Source: Algoriphagus boseongensis (GTDB taxonomy: Bacteria; Bacteroidota; Bacteroidia; Cytophagales; Cyclobacteriaceae). Taken from it: a DNA stretch of 64,000 nucleotides. Shown piece by piece: positions 17,345-26,486 of this stretch. Made by a program: the position numbers and the translations under genes. Each line of letters opens with the position of its first letter. Position 1 is the stretch's first letter. The DNA lies in the NCBI RefSeq assembly GCF_004362805.1, contig NZ_SNYF01000010.1, positions 1 to 64,000 on the forward strand, given 5' to 3'. The notes beneath the pieces are model-generated. The model was not told where the DNA came from, made no database searches, and saw only the letters and a program-made list of their open reading frames with translations.

Positions 17345-18019
17345 TTAGGAATTAAGCATTCTGTCCTCCAATACCCGTTCTACCCTACGGATTCTTACTC
17401 GTACTGTTGCAATCCAGGCTCCCATAAGAGTCCATCCGATAATGGCTGGGTAAAATACCATACGAAGCTTGGAATCTAGATCATAAGCATTAAAGCCAGG
17501 ATTACCCCCATTTCCGGGGTGAAGGCTATCGGTAAGTCTTGGCAATACGAAAATCAAAGGGATAAAAGCAGCAAAAGCAAAGATGTTGTAAACCGCTCCA
17601 ATCCTACCTCTTTGCTGCGGGTCGGCTAAGCTTCCACGAAGAATGAGATAGGCAAAATACATAAGCAGACCTATGGCTGCAGCATTTTGCTTGGGATCTC
17701 CGCTCCAATAATCTCCCCAGGTAAACTTTGCCCAAAGCATCCCGGTCACAATTCCTAAAACCCCGAATAGAATCGCAGCATTGGTAAATTCCAAAGCCAT
17801 ATCGTCATATTCCAGCTTATTGGTTCGTAAATACTTGATGCTGTAATACACCGAAACCACCAACATGAGAATCATTCCAAACCACATAGTCACATGAAAA
17901 TGTAAAGCCCGAATGGTTTCATTTAGGATAGGAAGCCTGGGAACATCCATCAAAAGTCCGGCAATTAGGGTGTAAAGCAAAAGAGCAATTGCCAGGATTT
18001 TCCACCAAGATTGGCGCAT
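17345..18019 (-). CDS. ccmC: Heme exporter CcmC (CcsA family)
   Basis: This 224-residue, six-helix membrane protein attaches heme to CcmE. The conserved tryptophan-rich loop is WAKFTWGDYWSGDPKQ (96-111), a variant of the WGTWWVWD motif, and H40/H42 lie near the first periplasmic loop. The ATG at 18019 is preferred over a TTG at 18046, because a TAnnTTTG box at 18044-18051 would sit inside the longer form. It is the first gene of this ccm cluster. Partner ABC genes ccmA and ccmB are absent here. Confidence 0.9.
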   Translation of the reverse strand: MRQSWWKILAIALLLYTLIAGLLMDVPRLPILNETIRALHFHVTMWFGMILMLVVSVYYSIKYLRTNKLEYDDMALEFTNAAILFGVLGIVTGMLWAKFTWGDYWSGDPKQNAAAIGLLMYFAYLILRGSLADPQQRGRIGAVYNIFAFAAFIPLIFVLPRLTDSLHPGNGGNPGFNAYDLDSKLRMVFYPAIIGWTLMGAWIATVRVRIRRVERVLEDRMLNS

Positions 18020-18043
18020 AGCAGGAGTTTGATTTTTCTGGGA

Positions 18044-18051
18044 CAAAAATA
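18044..18051 (-). promoter_or_regulatory. Putative -7 promoter element of the ccmCDEF operon
   Basis: On the minus strand TATTTTTG matches TAnnTTTG, 24 bases before the ATG at 18019. It faces the rlmN promoter on the other strand about 230 bases away. Confidence 0.5.
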
Positions 18052-18234
18052 AGGCATAAGTTCCTGAATCCTCCTCTTTTTCTGATAAAAGGATACTGGA
18101 TTTACAAAAACGATTTATGAAAGGCTACGTTTTGGATTAAGTGTTTTCGAATTGGAATAAAAGCCATCTTAAACAGCATCTATCGGGAAAAATTCTACCA
18201 GAGAAAACTCCCTGACACCTCCTCTTAGTTTTTG

Positions 18235-18274
18235 CAATTTTTGAATCTTACAATATTTCAATTTTTCAATCCTT
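18235..18274 (+). repeat. 8-bp tandem array (CAATTTTT-like, five units) before rlmN
   Basis: Five consecutive 8-base units start at 18235, 18243, 18251, 18259 and 18267: CAATTTTT, GAATCTTA, CAATATTT, CAATTTTT, CAATCCTT. The array ends where the TACCTTTG promoter box begins, so it abuts the promoter directly. A very similar four-unit array precedes purM. Confidence 0.7.
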
Positions 18275-18281
18275 ACCTTTG
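18274..18281 (+). promoter_or_regulatory. Putative -7 promoter element of rlmN
   Basis: TACCTTTG is a clean TAnnTTTG match ending five bases before the GTG start. The same octamer, TACCTTTG, precedes purM and rluA. Confidence 0.65.
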
Positions 18282-18285
18282 CATC

Positions 18286-19350
18286 GTGGAAACCCAGAAA
18301 AAAGATATCCGAAAACTCAATCTCGAAGAACTCGAAGAATTTTTCCTTTCTCATGGAGAAAAGAAATTCCGGGCAAAGCAAGTCTATGAATGGCTTTGGA
18401 ATAAGTCTTTGAAGAATTTCGACGACATGAGTAATATCTCTCTTTCCACCCGGGAATTGCTAAAAAGCCACTTTGCCATCAATCACATTCAGGTGGATTT
18501 GATGCAACACAGTTCCGACGGAACTATCAAAAATGCGGTGAAGCTTTACGATGATAAAATCGTCGAATCTGTCCTAATCCCTACTTCCAAACGGATTACA
18601 GCCTGTGTTTCCTCACAAGTGGGATGCAGCCTGGACTGTAATTTTTGTGCAACTGCCAGACTCAAGAGGATGAGAAATCTCAATCCAGATGAAATCTATG
18701 ATCAGGTAGTTGCCATAAAAGATGAAGCAGAAACCTATTTCCAGCGTCCCTTGACCAATATTGTCTTTATGGGAATGGGTGAACCCCTGCTGAATTATGC
18801 AAATGTGATCGAGGCTATTGATAAAATCACCTCTCCGGAAGGACTTGGAATGGCACCTCGTAGGATTACACTTTCTACCGTGGGCATTCCAAAAATGATC
18901 AAAAAAATGGCAGATGACGAGGTCAAATTCAACCTTGCCATTTCCCTCCACTCTGCGATCAATGAAACCCGATCCAGATTAATGCCTATCAATGATTCCA
19001 ATCCATTGGAAGATCTGGCTGAAGCTTTGAAATACTGGTACCAAAAGACCAAAAGAAAAGTCACCTATGAATATGTGATTTGGGATGGTGTGAATGATGA
19101 TGAAAAACATGCCAGAGCACTAGCCAAGTTCTGTAAAATCATTCCTTCCAAAGTCAATATCATCCAATACAATCCCATCGACGAAGGGGAATTTCGCCAG
19201 GCAAAACAAGAAGCTGTGGATATGTATGTAAGGATTCTGGAATCTCAGGGAATTATTGCTAAAGTCAGAAAATCAAGAGGTCAGGATATTGATGCCGCAT
19301 GCGGGCAGCTCGCCAACAAAAATGAGGTTGCTCAGCTTGCAACCGACTAA
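18286..19350 (+). CDS. rlmN: 23S rRNA/tRNA adenine C2-methyltransferase RlmN
   Basis: This radical SAM enzyme methylates A2503 of 23S rRNA and A37 of some tRNAs. The iron-sulfur cysteines C114, C118 and C121 form CSLDCNFC. The N-terminal helical domain with KKFRAKQVYEWLW and the FMGMGEPLLN stretch are present. The catalytic cysteine near the end lies in DIDAACGQLA. The GTG at 18286 is chosen because the longer TTG form would include the 8-bp repeat array and the promoter box. It is 354 residues by this start, normal for the family. Confidence 0.94.
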   Translation: METQKKDIRKLNLEELEEFFLSHGEKKFRAKQVYEWLWNKSLKNFDDMSNISLSTRELLKSHFAINHIQVDLMQHSSDGTIKNAVKLYDDKIVESVLIPTSKRITACVSSQVGCSLDCNFCATARLKRMRNLNPDEIYDQVVAIKDEAETYFQRPLTNIVFMGMGEPLLNYANVIEAIDKITSPEGLGMAPRRITLSTVGIPKMIKKMADDEVKFNLAISLHSAINETRSRLMPINDSNPLEDLAEALKYWYQKTKRKVTYEYVIWDGVNDDEKHARALAKFCKIIPSKVNIIQYNPIDEGEFRQAKQEAVDMYVRILESQGIIAKVRKSRGQDIDAACGQLANKNEVAQLATD

Positions 19351-19419
19351 ATAATTTTTTAGAAAAATTGAAACCTTAGTTTTCTTATCGAGTACTATCC
19401 CTATAATTAATTATTTCTT

Positions 19420-22095
19420 ATGAGTAAACGATTATGGGGAGTATTTCTCTCTGCTTTTTCACTAGTCAGTGTACCCACATTAGCTCAGGAAGAGCTGCCA
19501 ACAAAAATTCAAAACTATTTTAACTCTTATCAGGAAGAGTTTCCTGTAGAAAAGGCTTACCTCCAACTCGATAAGTACACCTACACTTTGGGAGAAGAGG
19601 CTTGGTTTAGTGCCTATTTAGTTGCAGGAGGAGTTCAGGTTCCATCGCCACTCAGCAAAACTCTCTATGTGGATATTTTTGATGGGGATGGTCTATTACT
19701 TACCCAAAAAACAATCCAGATCGAAAATGGACGAGGAGCTGGATCTTACCTGATTCCTCGATTTGGAAAGACTGGAATCTATCAGATTCGAGCTTATACC
19801 ACTTGGATGAGAAATTTTGGGGAGGAATATTTTTTCCAACAAACAATCACGGTAATTGACGGGCAGGGAGGGTCTTTTTTACCCCAACTAGATTTCACTT
19901 CCATTCAAGCTGAAAACGGCAAAACCCGATACCAAGCCGAGCTCAAAGCCATTACTAGCTCAGGAAATCCACTAAGTAATCAAGAAATTGCCTTGACTTC
20001 CTGGTCCAATGGTGAAGAGGTTTATTCCCAAAAAATCCAGCTAAATAATCAAGGTCAGGCTTCATTTAGCTTTTCAATCCCGACAGGTTCTTTTCCTGAC
20101 CAGCATCTGGAACTTACTTTTCAGGAAAATCCTGATTATGCAGTTTCCCAGAAAATCAAACTACCCTACTCGCTTCACCAAGCCGACATTCAATTTCTTC
20201 CTGAAGGGGGAAATTGGGTTTTGGGGAAAAAGTCAATTCTGGCTTTCAGGGCTGTTTATCCTGATGGAAGCCCTGCCAACATCACAGGCTTTATTGAGGG
20301 AATCGAAGACTCAAATTTTGAAAGCCAATTTGGAGGTCTAGGAAAAATAGAATTAACCCCAACTCAAAAAGAACTTTTTGCAGTAATCAGAGAAAAAAAC
20401 TCGGGAGAAGAGATCCGAATTCCCCTACCAAAAGTCGAGGAAAAAGGGTTGGCTATACAGGTTCAAAATAACTCCGGGGCATCCTACATTTCAGCGATAG
20501 TTCAGGGAAACCTTGAATCAGGAAGCCTTCTTTTAGTCTCTCATACCCGAGGACTGATCAATTACATGATTCAAGGCCAGTTGACAAATGGTGTTTGGGG
20601 CGTGCGAATACCAAAACAAAATCTTCCATCAGGGATAAATACGATTACGGTTTTGGATAATGAAGGCAGACCACTTTTAGAGCGTTTGGTATTTATCCAA
20701 AATCCAGATCGTCTTGATTTGGAGGTAGAAAAAGTTGGATCTCTAAGTAAACGAGGAAAACTTAAACTAGACCTTTCCAGCAAATGGGGAGAAAGCCCTG
20801 CAACTGGAAGTTTCTCTGTAGCGGTAGCAGATGCCTCCCAAGTGACTGATGAGACCTTGGAGCATGGAAGTATTTTCTCCCACCTTTTACTCAGCTCGGA
20901 TCTTCAGGGAAAAATTTATCGACCAGGGTACTATTTCAAGGATCAAGAGCAAGAGACGCTGGCCGAGTTGGATTTGCTAATGCTGACCCATGGCTGGAGG
21001 AGATTTAACTGGGAAGATATTAAGTCCGAAAAATTTCCGGACAATGGTTTTTTCATTGAGGAGGGAATCACTTTAACCGGACAGGTTAAGGAGCAAAACC
21101 AAACCAAAAAAGGCCTTGGAGGTGGAAAAATCAGTGCCTTAGTCGGGGAAGGGATTGAATTAATTGGGTCAGAATTTGGACCTGATGGGAAGTTCATTTT
21201 TTCTGGACTGAACTATACCGACTCTGCAACAGTCACACTTACAGCGGAAGACTCCAGAGTCAAAAACTTTATCGACCTTTTCATAGACCGACCTGAACCT
21301 CCATTTAAAAGACTAAAAGGGACCTATCCTTCCGAAATTTCTTGGCCAAAAGAACTTGCCGAAAGCTATCAGGCTCGAATGCTCATGCAGGAACTCAATA
21401 GCAAGGATAAAATCACCGATCTGGAAGGAATTACGGTAGAGGCCAAAACCCTTCAGGAAGAGCAGACTTCGGGAAGAAAATTATACGGGGAAGGAGACGC
21501 ATCGATTAATCCCGATGAAATTCCCGGAAGCGTTGGATATACCAATATTTTCCAAATGATTCAGGGAAGAGTAGCAGGAGTGAGGGTGAACATTAATGGA
21601 TTTGATGTCTCTGTTCAAATTCGAGGAGTGGGATCAATTCAAGCAGGAACAGCCCCATTGTATCTTCTGGATAATGTTCCGGTGGATGCTGGTTTACTTT
21701 TTCAAGTCAATCCTCGAGATGTACAAAGTATAGAAGTATTTAAGGACCCTGCAAAAACTGCAATTTTTGGTACCCAAGGAGCAAATGGGGTGATTGCCGT
21801 TTACACTAAAACTGGAGCTGGACTTAGCTATGAAAGTGTGGGAGGGAATTTGGTCCTTAAGTATGGAGGATACGATTTGGTAAGGGAGTTTTATTCTCCG
21901 AAATACGATACCCAAAGTCCAAGTACCACAGACGAGCGGGCCACTATCTACTGGAATCCTAAAATTGAGACTTCGGAGAGTGGAAAAGCCAGCTTTGAGT
22001 TTTTCAATTCAGACATTGCCCAAAAACTATTACTAATTATTGAGGGCATGGATTCTCAAGGCCGATTGGGAAGATTGGTGAAAATCCTGGAATAA
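19420..22095 (+). CDS. Exported macroglobulin-like protein with TonB-receptor plug domain, no barrel
   Basis: This 891-residue protein has a signal peptide (MSKRLWGVFLSAFSLVSVPTLAQ) and an N-terminal MG2-like beta domain (residues 40-150, with KAYLQLDKYTYTLGEEAWFSAYL). Several beta-sandwich repeats follow, then a plug domain at about 700-810. The plug holds NIFQMIQGRVAGVRVNING, QIRGVGSIQAG, PLYLLDNVPVDA and the SIEVFKDPAKTAIFGTQGANGVIAVYTK stretch typical of SusC-type plugs. No 22-strand barrel follows. Its role is unknown; related Bacteroidota proteins are annotated only by the plug domain. It may be surface or periplasmic. A stem-loop with six T residues follows and overlaps the next gene. 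Confidence 0.85.
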   Translation: MSKRLWGVFLSAFSLVSVPTLAQEELPTKIQNYFNSYQEEFPVEKAYLQLDKYTYTLGEEAWFSAYLVAGGVQVPSPLSKTLYVDIFDGDGLLLTQKTIQIENGRGAGSYLIPRFGKTGIYQIRAYTTWMRNFGEEYFFQQTITVIDGQGGSFLPQLDFTSIQAENGKTRYQAELKAITSSGNPLSNQEIALTSWSNGEEVYSQKIQLNNQGQASFSFSIPTGSFPDQHLELTFQENPDYAVSQKIKLPYSLHQADIQFLPEGGNWVLGKKSILAFRAVYPDGSPANITGFIEGIEDSNFESQFGGLGKIELTPTQKELFAVIREKNSGEEIRIPLPKVEEKGLAIQVQNNSGASYISAIVQGNLESGSLLLVSHTRGLINYMIQGQLTNGVWGVRIPKQNLPSGINTITVLDNEGRPLLERLVFIQNPDRLDLEVEKVGSLSKRGKLKLDLSSKWGESPATGSFSVAVADASQVTDETLEHGSIFSHLLLSSDLQGKIYRPGYYFKDQEQETLAELDLLMLTHGWRRFNWEDIKSEKFPDNGFFIEEGITLTGQVKEQNQTKKGLGGGKISALVGEGIELIGSEFGPDGKFIFSGLNYTDSATVTLTAEDSRVKNFIDLFIDRPEPPFKRLKGTYPSEISWPKELAESYQARMLMQELNSKDKITDLEGITVEAKTLQEEQTSGRKLYGEGDASINPDEIPGSVGYTNIFQMIQGRVAGVRVNINGFDVSVQIRGVGSIQAGTAPLYLLDNVPVDAGLLFQVNPRDVQSIEVFKDPAKTAIFGTQGANGVIAVYTKTGAGLSYESVGGNLVLKYGGYDLVREFYSPKYDTQSPSTTDERATIYWNPKIETSESGKASFEFFNSDIAQKLLLIIEGMDSQGRLGRLVKILE

Positions 22096-22108
22096 ATCTT
22101 TGCAAAGC

Positions 22109-22170
22109 TCAGCAAAGCCTTTTACCTTTTTTCAAAATTGATCATATGAAAAAGGCTTTGCTGATTTTTT
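22109..22170 (+). promoter_or_regulatory. 15-bp stem-loop plus T6 enclosing the next start codon
   Basis: Arms at 22109-22123 and 22150-22164 pair perfectly for 15 bases with a 26-base loop, followed by six T residues (22165-22170). The ATG of the next gene (22146-22148) lies in the loop. It reads as an intrinsic terminator for the 891-residue gene, or as an attenuator that also masks translation of the barrel gene. Stem and tract are directly visible; the function is inferred. Confidence 0.7.
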
Positions 22171-22616
22171 CTTTTGCACTTCTTACCAGTTCATTTTCCT
22201 TCGCTCAGGAGCAAGGGGATTCCCGAGTTCATGGTTTTGGTACCTATGGGTTAAAATCCCGGTATTGGGGTGTTGGGGTAGGCATTGAATATTTCTTCGT
22301 GGACAAATTCGCCTTGATGCCCAGCTATACCCGCTTCAATCCTGAGGTGGGAAATTTTAACAATTTCAGCATGGATCTCCGCTACTACCTGACAGAAGGC
22401 CCTTCCCAAGTTTATGTAATGGCCGGATACAGCCAAAGCTTTCAAAATACCCAACCAGGAACAGTAGGCACCAAGAGAAATTATGTTGGCGCAAATATGG
22501 GCGTAGGAGCTTATATCCGCCTGACCGACTGGGTAGGACTCATTTCAGAATTCAAATTCCAAAGTCAATTTTATCAGGAGGGTTCTTTCAAATTGGGCTT
22601 GGCATTCCCTCTTTAA
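22146..22616 (+). CDS. Small outer-membrane beta-barrel protein
   Basis: This 156-residue protein has a clear signal peptide (MKKALLIFSFALLTSSFSFAQ) and a mature part of alternating strands rich in Tyr and Phe, such as LKSRYWGVGVGIEYFFVD and LMPSYTRFNPE, ending in a hydrophobic LGLAFPL. That is the outline of an eight-strand outer-membrane barrel of the OmpA/OmpX kind. Its first codons form the right arm of a stem-loop with T6. The stop codon overlaps that of glpF, on the other strand, by four bases. Exact role unknown. Confidence 0.75.
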   Translation: MKKALLIFSFALLTSSFSFAQEQGDSRVHGFGTYGLKSRYWGVGVGIEYFFVDKFALMPSYTRFNPEVGNFNNFSMDLRYYLTEGPSQVYVMAGYSQSFQNTQPGTVGTKRNYVGANMGVGAYIRLTDWVGLISEFKFQSQFYQEGSFKLGLAFPL

Positions 22617-23347
22617 AGTCCAACGCTGAGATAGAGAACGGCTGCTAAAGCAGCTCCAATAATCGGCCCCAAAACAGGTACCCAAGAATATTCCCAATCT
22701 GAACTACCTTTTCCTTTGATGGGTAAAAGCTGGTGCATGATCCTTGGTCCCAAATCCCTCGCAGGATTGATTGCATAACCTGTAGTGCCTCCCAATGCCA
22801 ATCCAATTACCCAAACCAAAAATGCAACTGGCAAGGCTCCAACTGAGCCCAAGCCTATTGGAGTTGAATTTGCATCTTCCAGTTTGGCACCTGTGATATA
22901 TAGGATCACGAAGATCAAAACGAAAGTACCAATGGCCTCAGAAATTACACTGGTTGGGAAATTTCGGATAGCAGGATCTGTGCAAAAAGGGGCGCGCTTT
23001 AGCCCTGGATCTTCAGCCAAATCAAAATGGTGACGGTACATCAACCAGGCCAATCCTGATCCAAGCATTGCTCCACCGATTTGTGCGAAAATATAACCCG
23101 GAGCCATCGCCCAATCGAACTTTCCAGCTATTCCCAATCCAATCGTAACAGCTGGATTCAAATGAGCTCCACTCGATGGCCCCGCTATAACGACACCACA
23201 AAATACTGCCAAAGCCCAGGCAGTGGTGATTGCCATCAGGCCTCCGCCATTTCCCTTAGTCCCGGGTAAAATCACATTGGCGACTACTCCCGATCCCAAC
23301 AGTAAAAGGATGCCTGTTCCTATAAATTCTGCTATGTATGGATTCAT
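22613..23347 (-). CDS. glpF: Glycerol uptake facilitator (aquaglyceroporin)
   Basis: This 244-residue MIP-family channel has the two NPA boxes, HLNPAVTIGLG and AINPARDLGPR; the D after the second NPAR is typical of glycerol facilitators as opposed to water-only aquaporins. Six transmembrane helices are evident. It is the last gene of glpD-glpK-glpF, with the glpK stop and the glpF ATG sharing one base, so glycerol uptake, phosphorylation and oxidation are coordinately expressed. Confidence 0.94.
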   Translation of the reverse strand: MNPYIAEFIGTGILLLLGSGVVANVILPGTKGNGGGLMAITTAWALAVFCGVVIAGPSSGAHLNPAVTIGLGIAGKFDWAMAPGYIFAQIGGAMLGSGLAWLMYRHHFDLAEDPGLKRAPFCTDPAIRNFPTSVISEAIGTFVLIFVILYITGAKLEDANSTPIGLGSVGALPVAFLVWVIGLALGGTTGYAINPARDLGPRIMHQLLPIKGKGSSDWEYSWVPVLGPIIGAALAAVLYLSVGL

Positions 23348-24846
23348 TATTCTACCCAGTTTTTTGATCTAGTTACTGCTTTGTGCCAAAAATGCAAAAG
23401 GTTATCACGTTTTGCATCGTCCATTTTTGGAGTGAAACTTTTATCCGCTTTCCATAGAGATTGAAGTTCTTCCTGATTTTTCCAAAAACCAACAGCTAAC
23501 CCTGCCAAGAAAGCTGCACCAATAGCTGTGGTTTCAATAATCTGCGGCCTTTTGATTTCGCAATCCAAAATATCTGCCTGAAACTGCATCAGGAAATTAT
23601 TGGCAGTAGCTCCCCCATCCACCCGAAGTTCCTGGGTGGGTTTCCCAGAATCCTTTTCCATTGCTTTGATCACATCATTCACCTGATAGGCAATAGCTTC
23701 CAATGCTGCTCTTGCCATATGGGAAATGGTAGTTCCTCGAGTAATCCCAAAAAAGGCTCCCCTTGCATCCTGATCCCAATATGGAGCTCCAAGGCCGGCA
23801 AGAGCAGGAACAAAATAGACTCCTTCATTATCCTCCAAGCTTGTAGCCAATTTCTCGGTTTCTTTGGCATTTTTGAATAGCTCCAAACCATCTCTTAGCC
23901 ATTGAACAGCCGCTCCACCTATGAAAACTGAGCCTTCCAATGCGTAGTTGATTTCATTTCCGATCTTCCACGCTACGGTAGTCAGCAATTGGTTTTTAGA
24001 GCGAACGGCATCACTTCCGGTATTCATGACCAAAAAGCAACCCGTTCCATAGGTCGTTTTTGCCATTCCTGGCTCAGTGCACAATTGTCCAAAAAGGGCA
24101 GCTTGCTGATCACCTGCCACTCCTGCGATTGGGATTTTCACGCTCAGGACATCACCAGCAGTTTCACAAAAAACCTCCGAGCAGGTCCTAACTTCTGGAA
24201 GCATGGATTTTGGGACTCCAAATAAGTCCAGCAATTCCTGATCCCATTCTTGGGTATGAATATTGAAAAGCATGGTCCTACTGGCATTGGTGATGTCAGT
24301 CAGGTGGTGTTTCCCGGCGGTCAATTTCCAAATCAACCAAGAATCCACCGTTCCAAAAGCAAGTTCGCCCGCCTCTGCCATTTCCCTTGCGCCTTTTACT
24401 TCGTCTAAAATCCACCTCACCTTGGTAGCAGAAAAATAAGCGTCGATAATTAGCCCCGTTTTTTCTGCTATTCTTTCAGCATATCCTTTTTCCTTCAGCT
24501 CATTACAAAAAGCCGCAGTCCTTCTATCCTGCCAAACAATGGCTTTGTGAATAGGTTTTCCGGTTTTTCGATTCCAAACAATGGTGGTCTCCCGTTGATT
24601 GGTGATTCCGATAGCAGCGATTTCATCAGCCCGGATATCTTTATTTACCAAGGCCTCAATCATCACCGCGGATTGACTTGACCAGATTTCATTGGGATCA
24701 TGCTCCACCCAGCCCTGCTTAGGGAAGAATTGCTTAAATTCCTTTTGGGCAACGGAAATAATCTGTCCTTGATGATCAAAAATGATAGCTCTGGAACTGG
24801 TTGTCCCTTGGTCCAGAGCCAAGATGTAAGGTTTATTTTGGGTCAT
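23347..24846 (-). CDS. glpK: Glycerol kinase
   Basis: This 499-residue FGGY-family kinase phosphorylates glycerol to glycerol-3-phosphate. N-terminal [16 protein letters not shown] holds the phosphate-1 loop, [31 protein letters not shown] is a family hallmark, and the C-terminal [20 protein letters not shown] contains the adenosine-site motif. The ATG at 24846 gives the normal length; an upstream extension of 29 residues would run into the glpD 3' end. Middle gene of the glp operon. Confidence 0.97.
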   Translation of the reverse strand: MTQNKPYILALDQGTTSSRAIIFDHQGQIISVAQKEFKQFFPKQGWVEHDPNEIWSSQSAVMIEALVNKDIRADEIAAIGITNQRETTIVWNRKTGKPIHKAIVWQDRRTAAFCNELKEKGYAERIAEKTGLIIDAYFSATKVRWILDEVKGAREMAEAGELAFGTVDSWLIWKLTAGKHHLTDITNASRTMLFNIHTQEWDQELLDLFGVPKSMLPEVRTCSEVFCETAGDVLSVKIPIAGVAGDQQAALFGQLCTEPGMAKTTYGTGCFLVMNTGSDAVRSKNQLLTTVAWKIGNEINYALEGSVFIGGAAVQWLRDGLELFKNAKETEKLATSLEDNEGVYFVPALAGLGAPYWDQDARGAFFGITRGTTISHMARAALEAIAYQVNDVIKAMEKDSGKPTQELRVDGGATANNFLMQFQADILDCEIKRPQIIETTAIGAAFLAGLAVGFWKNQEELQSLWKADKSFTPKMDDAKRDNLLHFWHKAVTRSKNWVE

Positions 24847-24862
24847 TTTGGGTTGTTTCGGG

Positions 24863-26428
24863 TTATTTTTTAAGTAAATATTTTTCGGCAACACTTCTGA
24901 AATCTTCCAATTCTTGGGAAATCCAAGGCTCATCTTTTCCCATTTCAGAAGCCATGATTTTCGCCACTTTTTCGGCTGAATTCAATGCCGCTTGGGCATC
25001 CAATATCAGAAGTCGAATTCTTCGGGAAAGTACATCTTCAACTTTTATGGCCATCTCATGTCTGACTGCCCAAACCACCTCTGCAAGAATGTAGGGGAAA
25101 TCTGGGTGGATTTTTTCAGCAAGCTCGGGGTTTTCCTCCGCTAATTTTTGAATGGATTGCGCATTAGATCCATAAACTGACCAGTGCCCTTTGGGAATAT
25201 CTTTGGTAAATCCATTGAGTAAAATATCCTTGGACCGGGAAGGGGCCAATTCTTCCCCGGTGACTTTTGGAAAATATTCAACCGTGTCCTCCCCCATTTT
25301 CCGGAAAGTAGTCCACTTCCCTCCAGTCAAAGAAACCAGACCGCTTTTAGAAACAATGATCTTATGAGACCTTGAAATTTCCTTGGTCTTGGTACTTCCT
25401 TCCTTAGGTCTGGCCAAAGGTCTCAGGCCTGCAAAAACAGCTTTCACATCCTCCCGGGTAGGTTTTCTACTTAAATATCCGGCAGCAGTTTGAAGCACAA
25501 AATCTATTTCCTTTTGCAAGGCTTCAGGTTCCAATTTTGGTTTTTCCCGAAGAGTATCCGTAGTCCCAACTACTAATTTGTCATGCCATGGAACTGCAAA
25601 AAGCACTCGCCCATCTCTGGTTTTGGGGATCATCAGGGCATCCTGACCTCCCAGAAAATCTAAATCCAACACCAAATGGATTCCCTGACTGGGCTGGATA
25701 GTTTTTGTAGCATCCGGCTGATCCATCTGAAGGATTTTATCTGCAAATACGCCTGTGGCATTTACCACCATTTTTGCCTTGACTGGATAGGATTTTTTGG
25801 AAATCACATCCTGAATTTTCACTCCGTTGATCTTGCCTTCAGAGTCTTTGAGCAAGGAGGTTACCTTGGTATAATTCAAAATACAGGCGCCCGCATGGTC
25901 AGAAGTTTGGGCAATGGCCAAAGCCAATCGCGCATCATCAAATTGCCCATCGTAGTACACGATGCCTCCAAATAGCCCCTTGGGCTTTAATCCAGGCATC
26001 CTTTTCAAAGTTTCTTCTTTGGAAATATAGCGGGATGGCCCTAGGCTGAGATTGGCAGACATGTAATCATAAACCTTCAGCCCAGCACTGTACTTGATTC
26101 TCTCTAGTCTTGAATAAACGGGAATGATGAATGCTTGCTTATGAGTGAGATGCGGTGCGTTTTTGATCACTCTGCCTCTTTCTCGAAGAGCCTCTAAAAC
26201 CAACAACACATCACCTTGAGCAAGGTATCTTACTCCTCCATGAAGAAGTTTGGTGCTTCTGCTGGAAGTGCCTTTAGCAAAATCAGCCTTTTCAAAAAGT
26301 GCCACAGAAAGACCTCGGGAAACTGCATCCAAGGTCACACCCAATCCTGATGAACCTCCACCGATTACAACAATATCCCAAACCTTGGAAGTGTCTTCAA
26401 GCTGGCTGAGGTTTTCTTCCCTATTCAT
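24863..26428 (-). CDS. glpD: Aerobic glycerol-3-phosphate dehydrogenase
   Basis: This 521-residue flavoprotein oxidises glycerol-3-phosphate to dihydroxyacetone phosphate and passes electrons to menaquinone at the membrane. The FAD motif is [21 protein letters not shown] (GxGxxG variant). [17 protein letters not shown] and [13 protein letters not shown] are GlpD signatures. The C-terminal helical domain has the [21 protein letters not shown] stretch. It leads the glpD-K-F operon. A 9-bp inverted repeat just upstream of the ATG may be an operator. Confidence 0.96.
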   Translation of the reverse strand: MNREENLSQLEDTSKVWDIVVIGGGSSGLGVTLDAVSRGLSVALFEKADFAKGTSSRSTKLLHGGVRYLAQGDVLLVLEALRERGRVIKNAPHLTHKQAFIIPVYSRLERIKYSAGLKVYDYMSANLSLGPSRYISKEETLKRMPGLKPKGLFGGIVYYDGQFDDARLALAIAQTSDHAGACILNYTKVTSLLKDSEGKINGVKIQDVISKKSYPVKAKMVVNATGVFADKILQMDQPDATKTIQPSQGIHLVLDLDFLGGQDALMIPKTRDGRVLFAVPWHDKLVVGTTDTLREKPKLEPEALQKEIDFVLQTAAGYLSRKPTREDVKAVFAGLRPLARPKEGSTKTKEISRSHKIIVSKSGLVSLTGGKWTTFRKMGEDTVEYFPKVTGEELAPSRSKDILLNGFTKDIPKGHWSVYGSNAQSIQKLAEENPELAEKIHPDFPYILAEVVWAVRHEMAIKVEDVLSRRIRLLILDAQAALNSAEKVAKIMASEMGKDEPWISQELEDFRSVAEKYLLKK

Positions 26429-26429
26429 A

Positions 26430-26463
26430 AATTCCTTTTCTTGACATTTAAGATAAAGGAATT
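26430..26463. promoter_or_regulatory. Inverted repeat upstream of glpD (candidate operator)
   Basis: Nine-base arms AATTCCTTT and AAAGGAATT, separated by 16 bases, begin one base beyond the glpD start codon. The position fits an operator or a 5' leader hairpin. No factor is assigned, and AT-rich sequence makes a chance repeat possible. Confidence 0.4.
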
Positions 26464-26486
26464 GAATGTGCTAGGAAATTTTTATC

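Noticed and set aside
18232..18285. Upstream TTG start for rlmN
   Set aside because: It would translate the 8-bp repeat array and the promoter box; GTG 18286 keeps the normal domain start.
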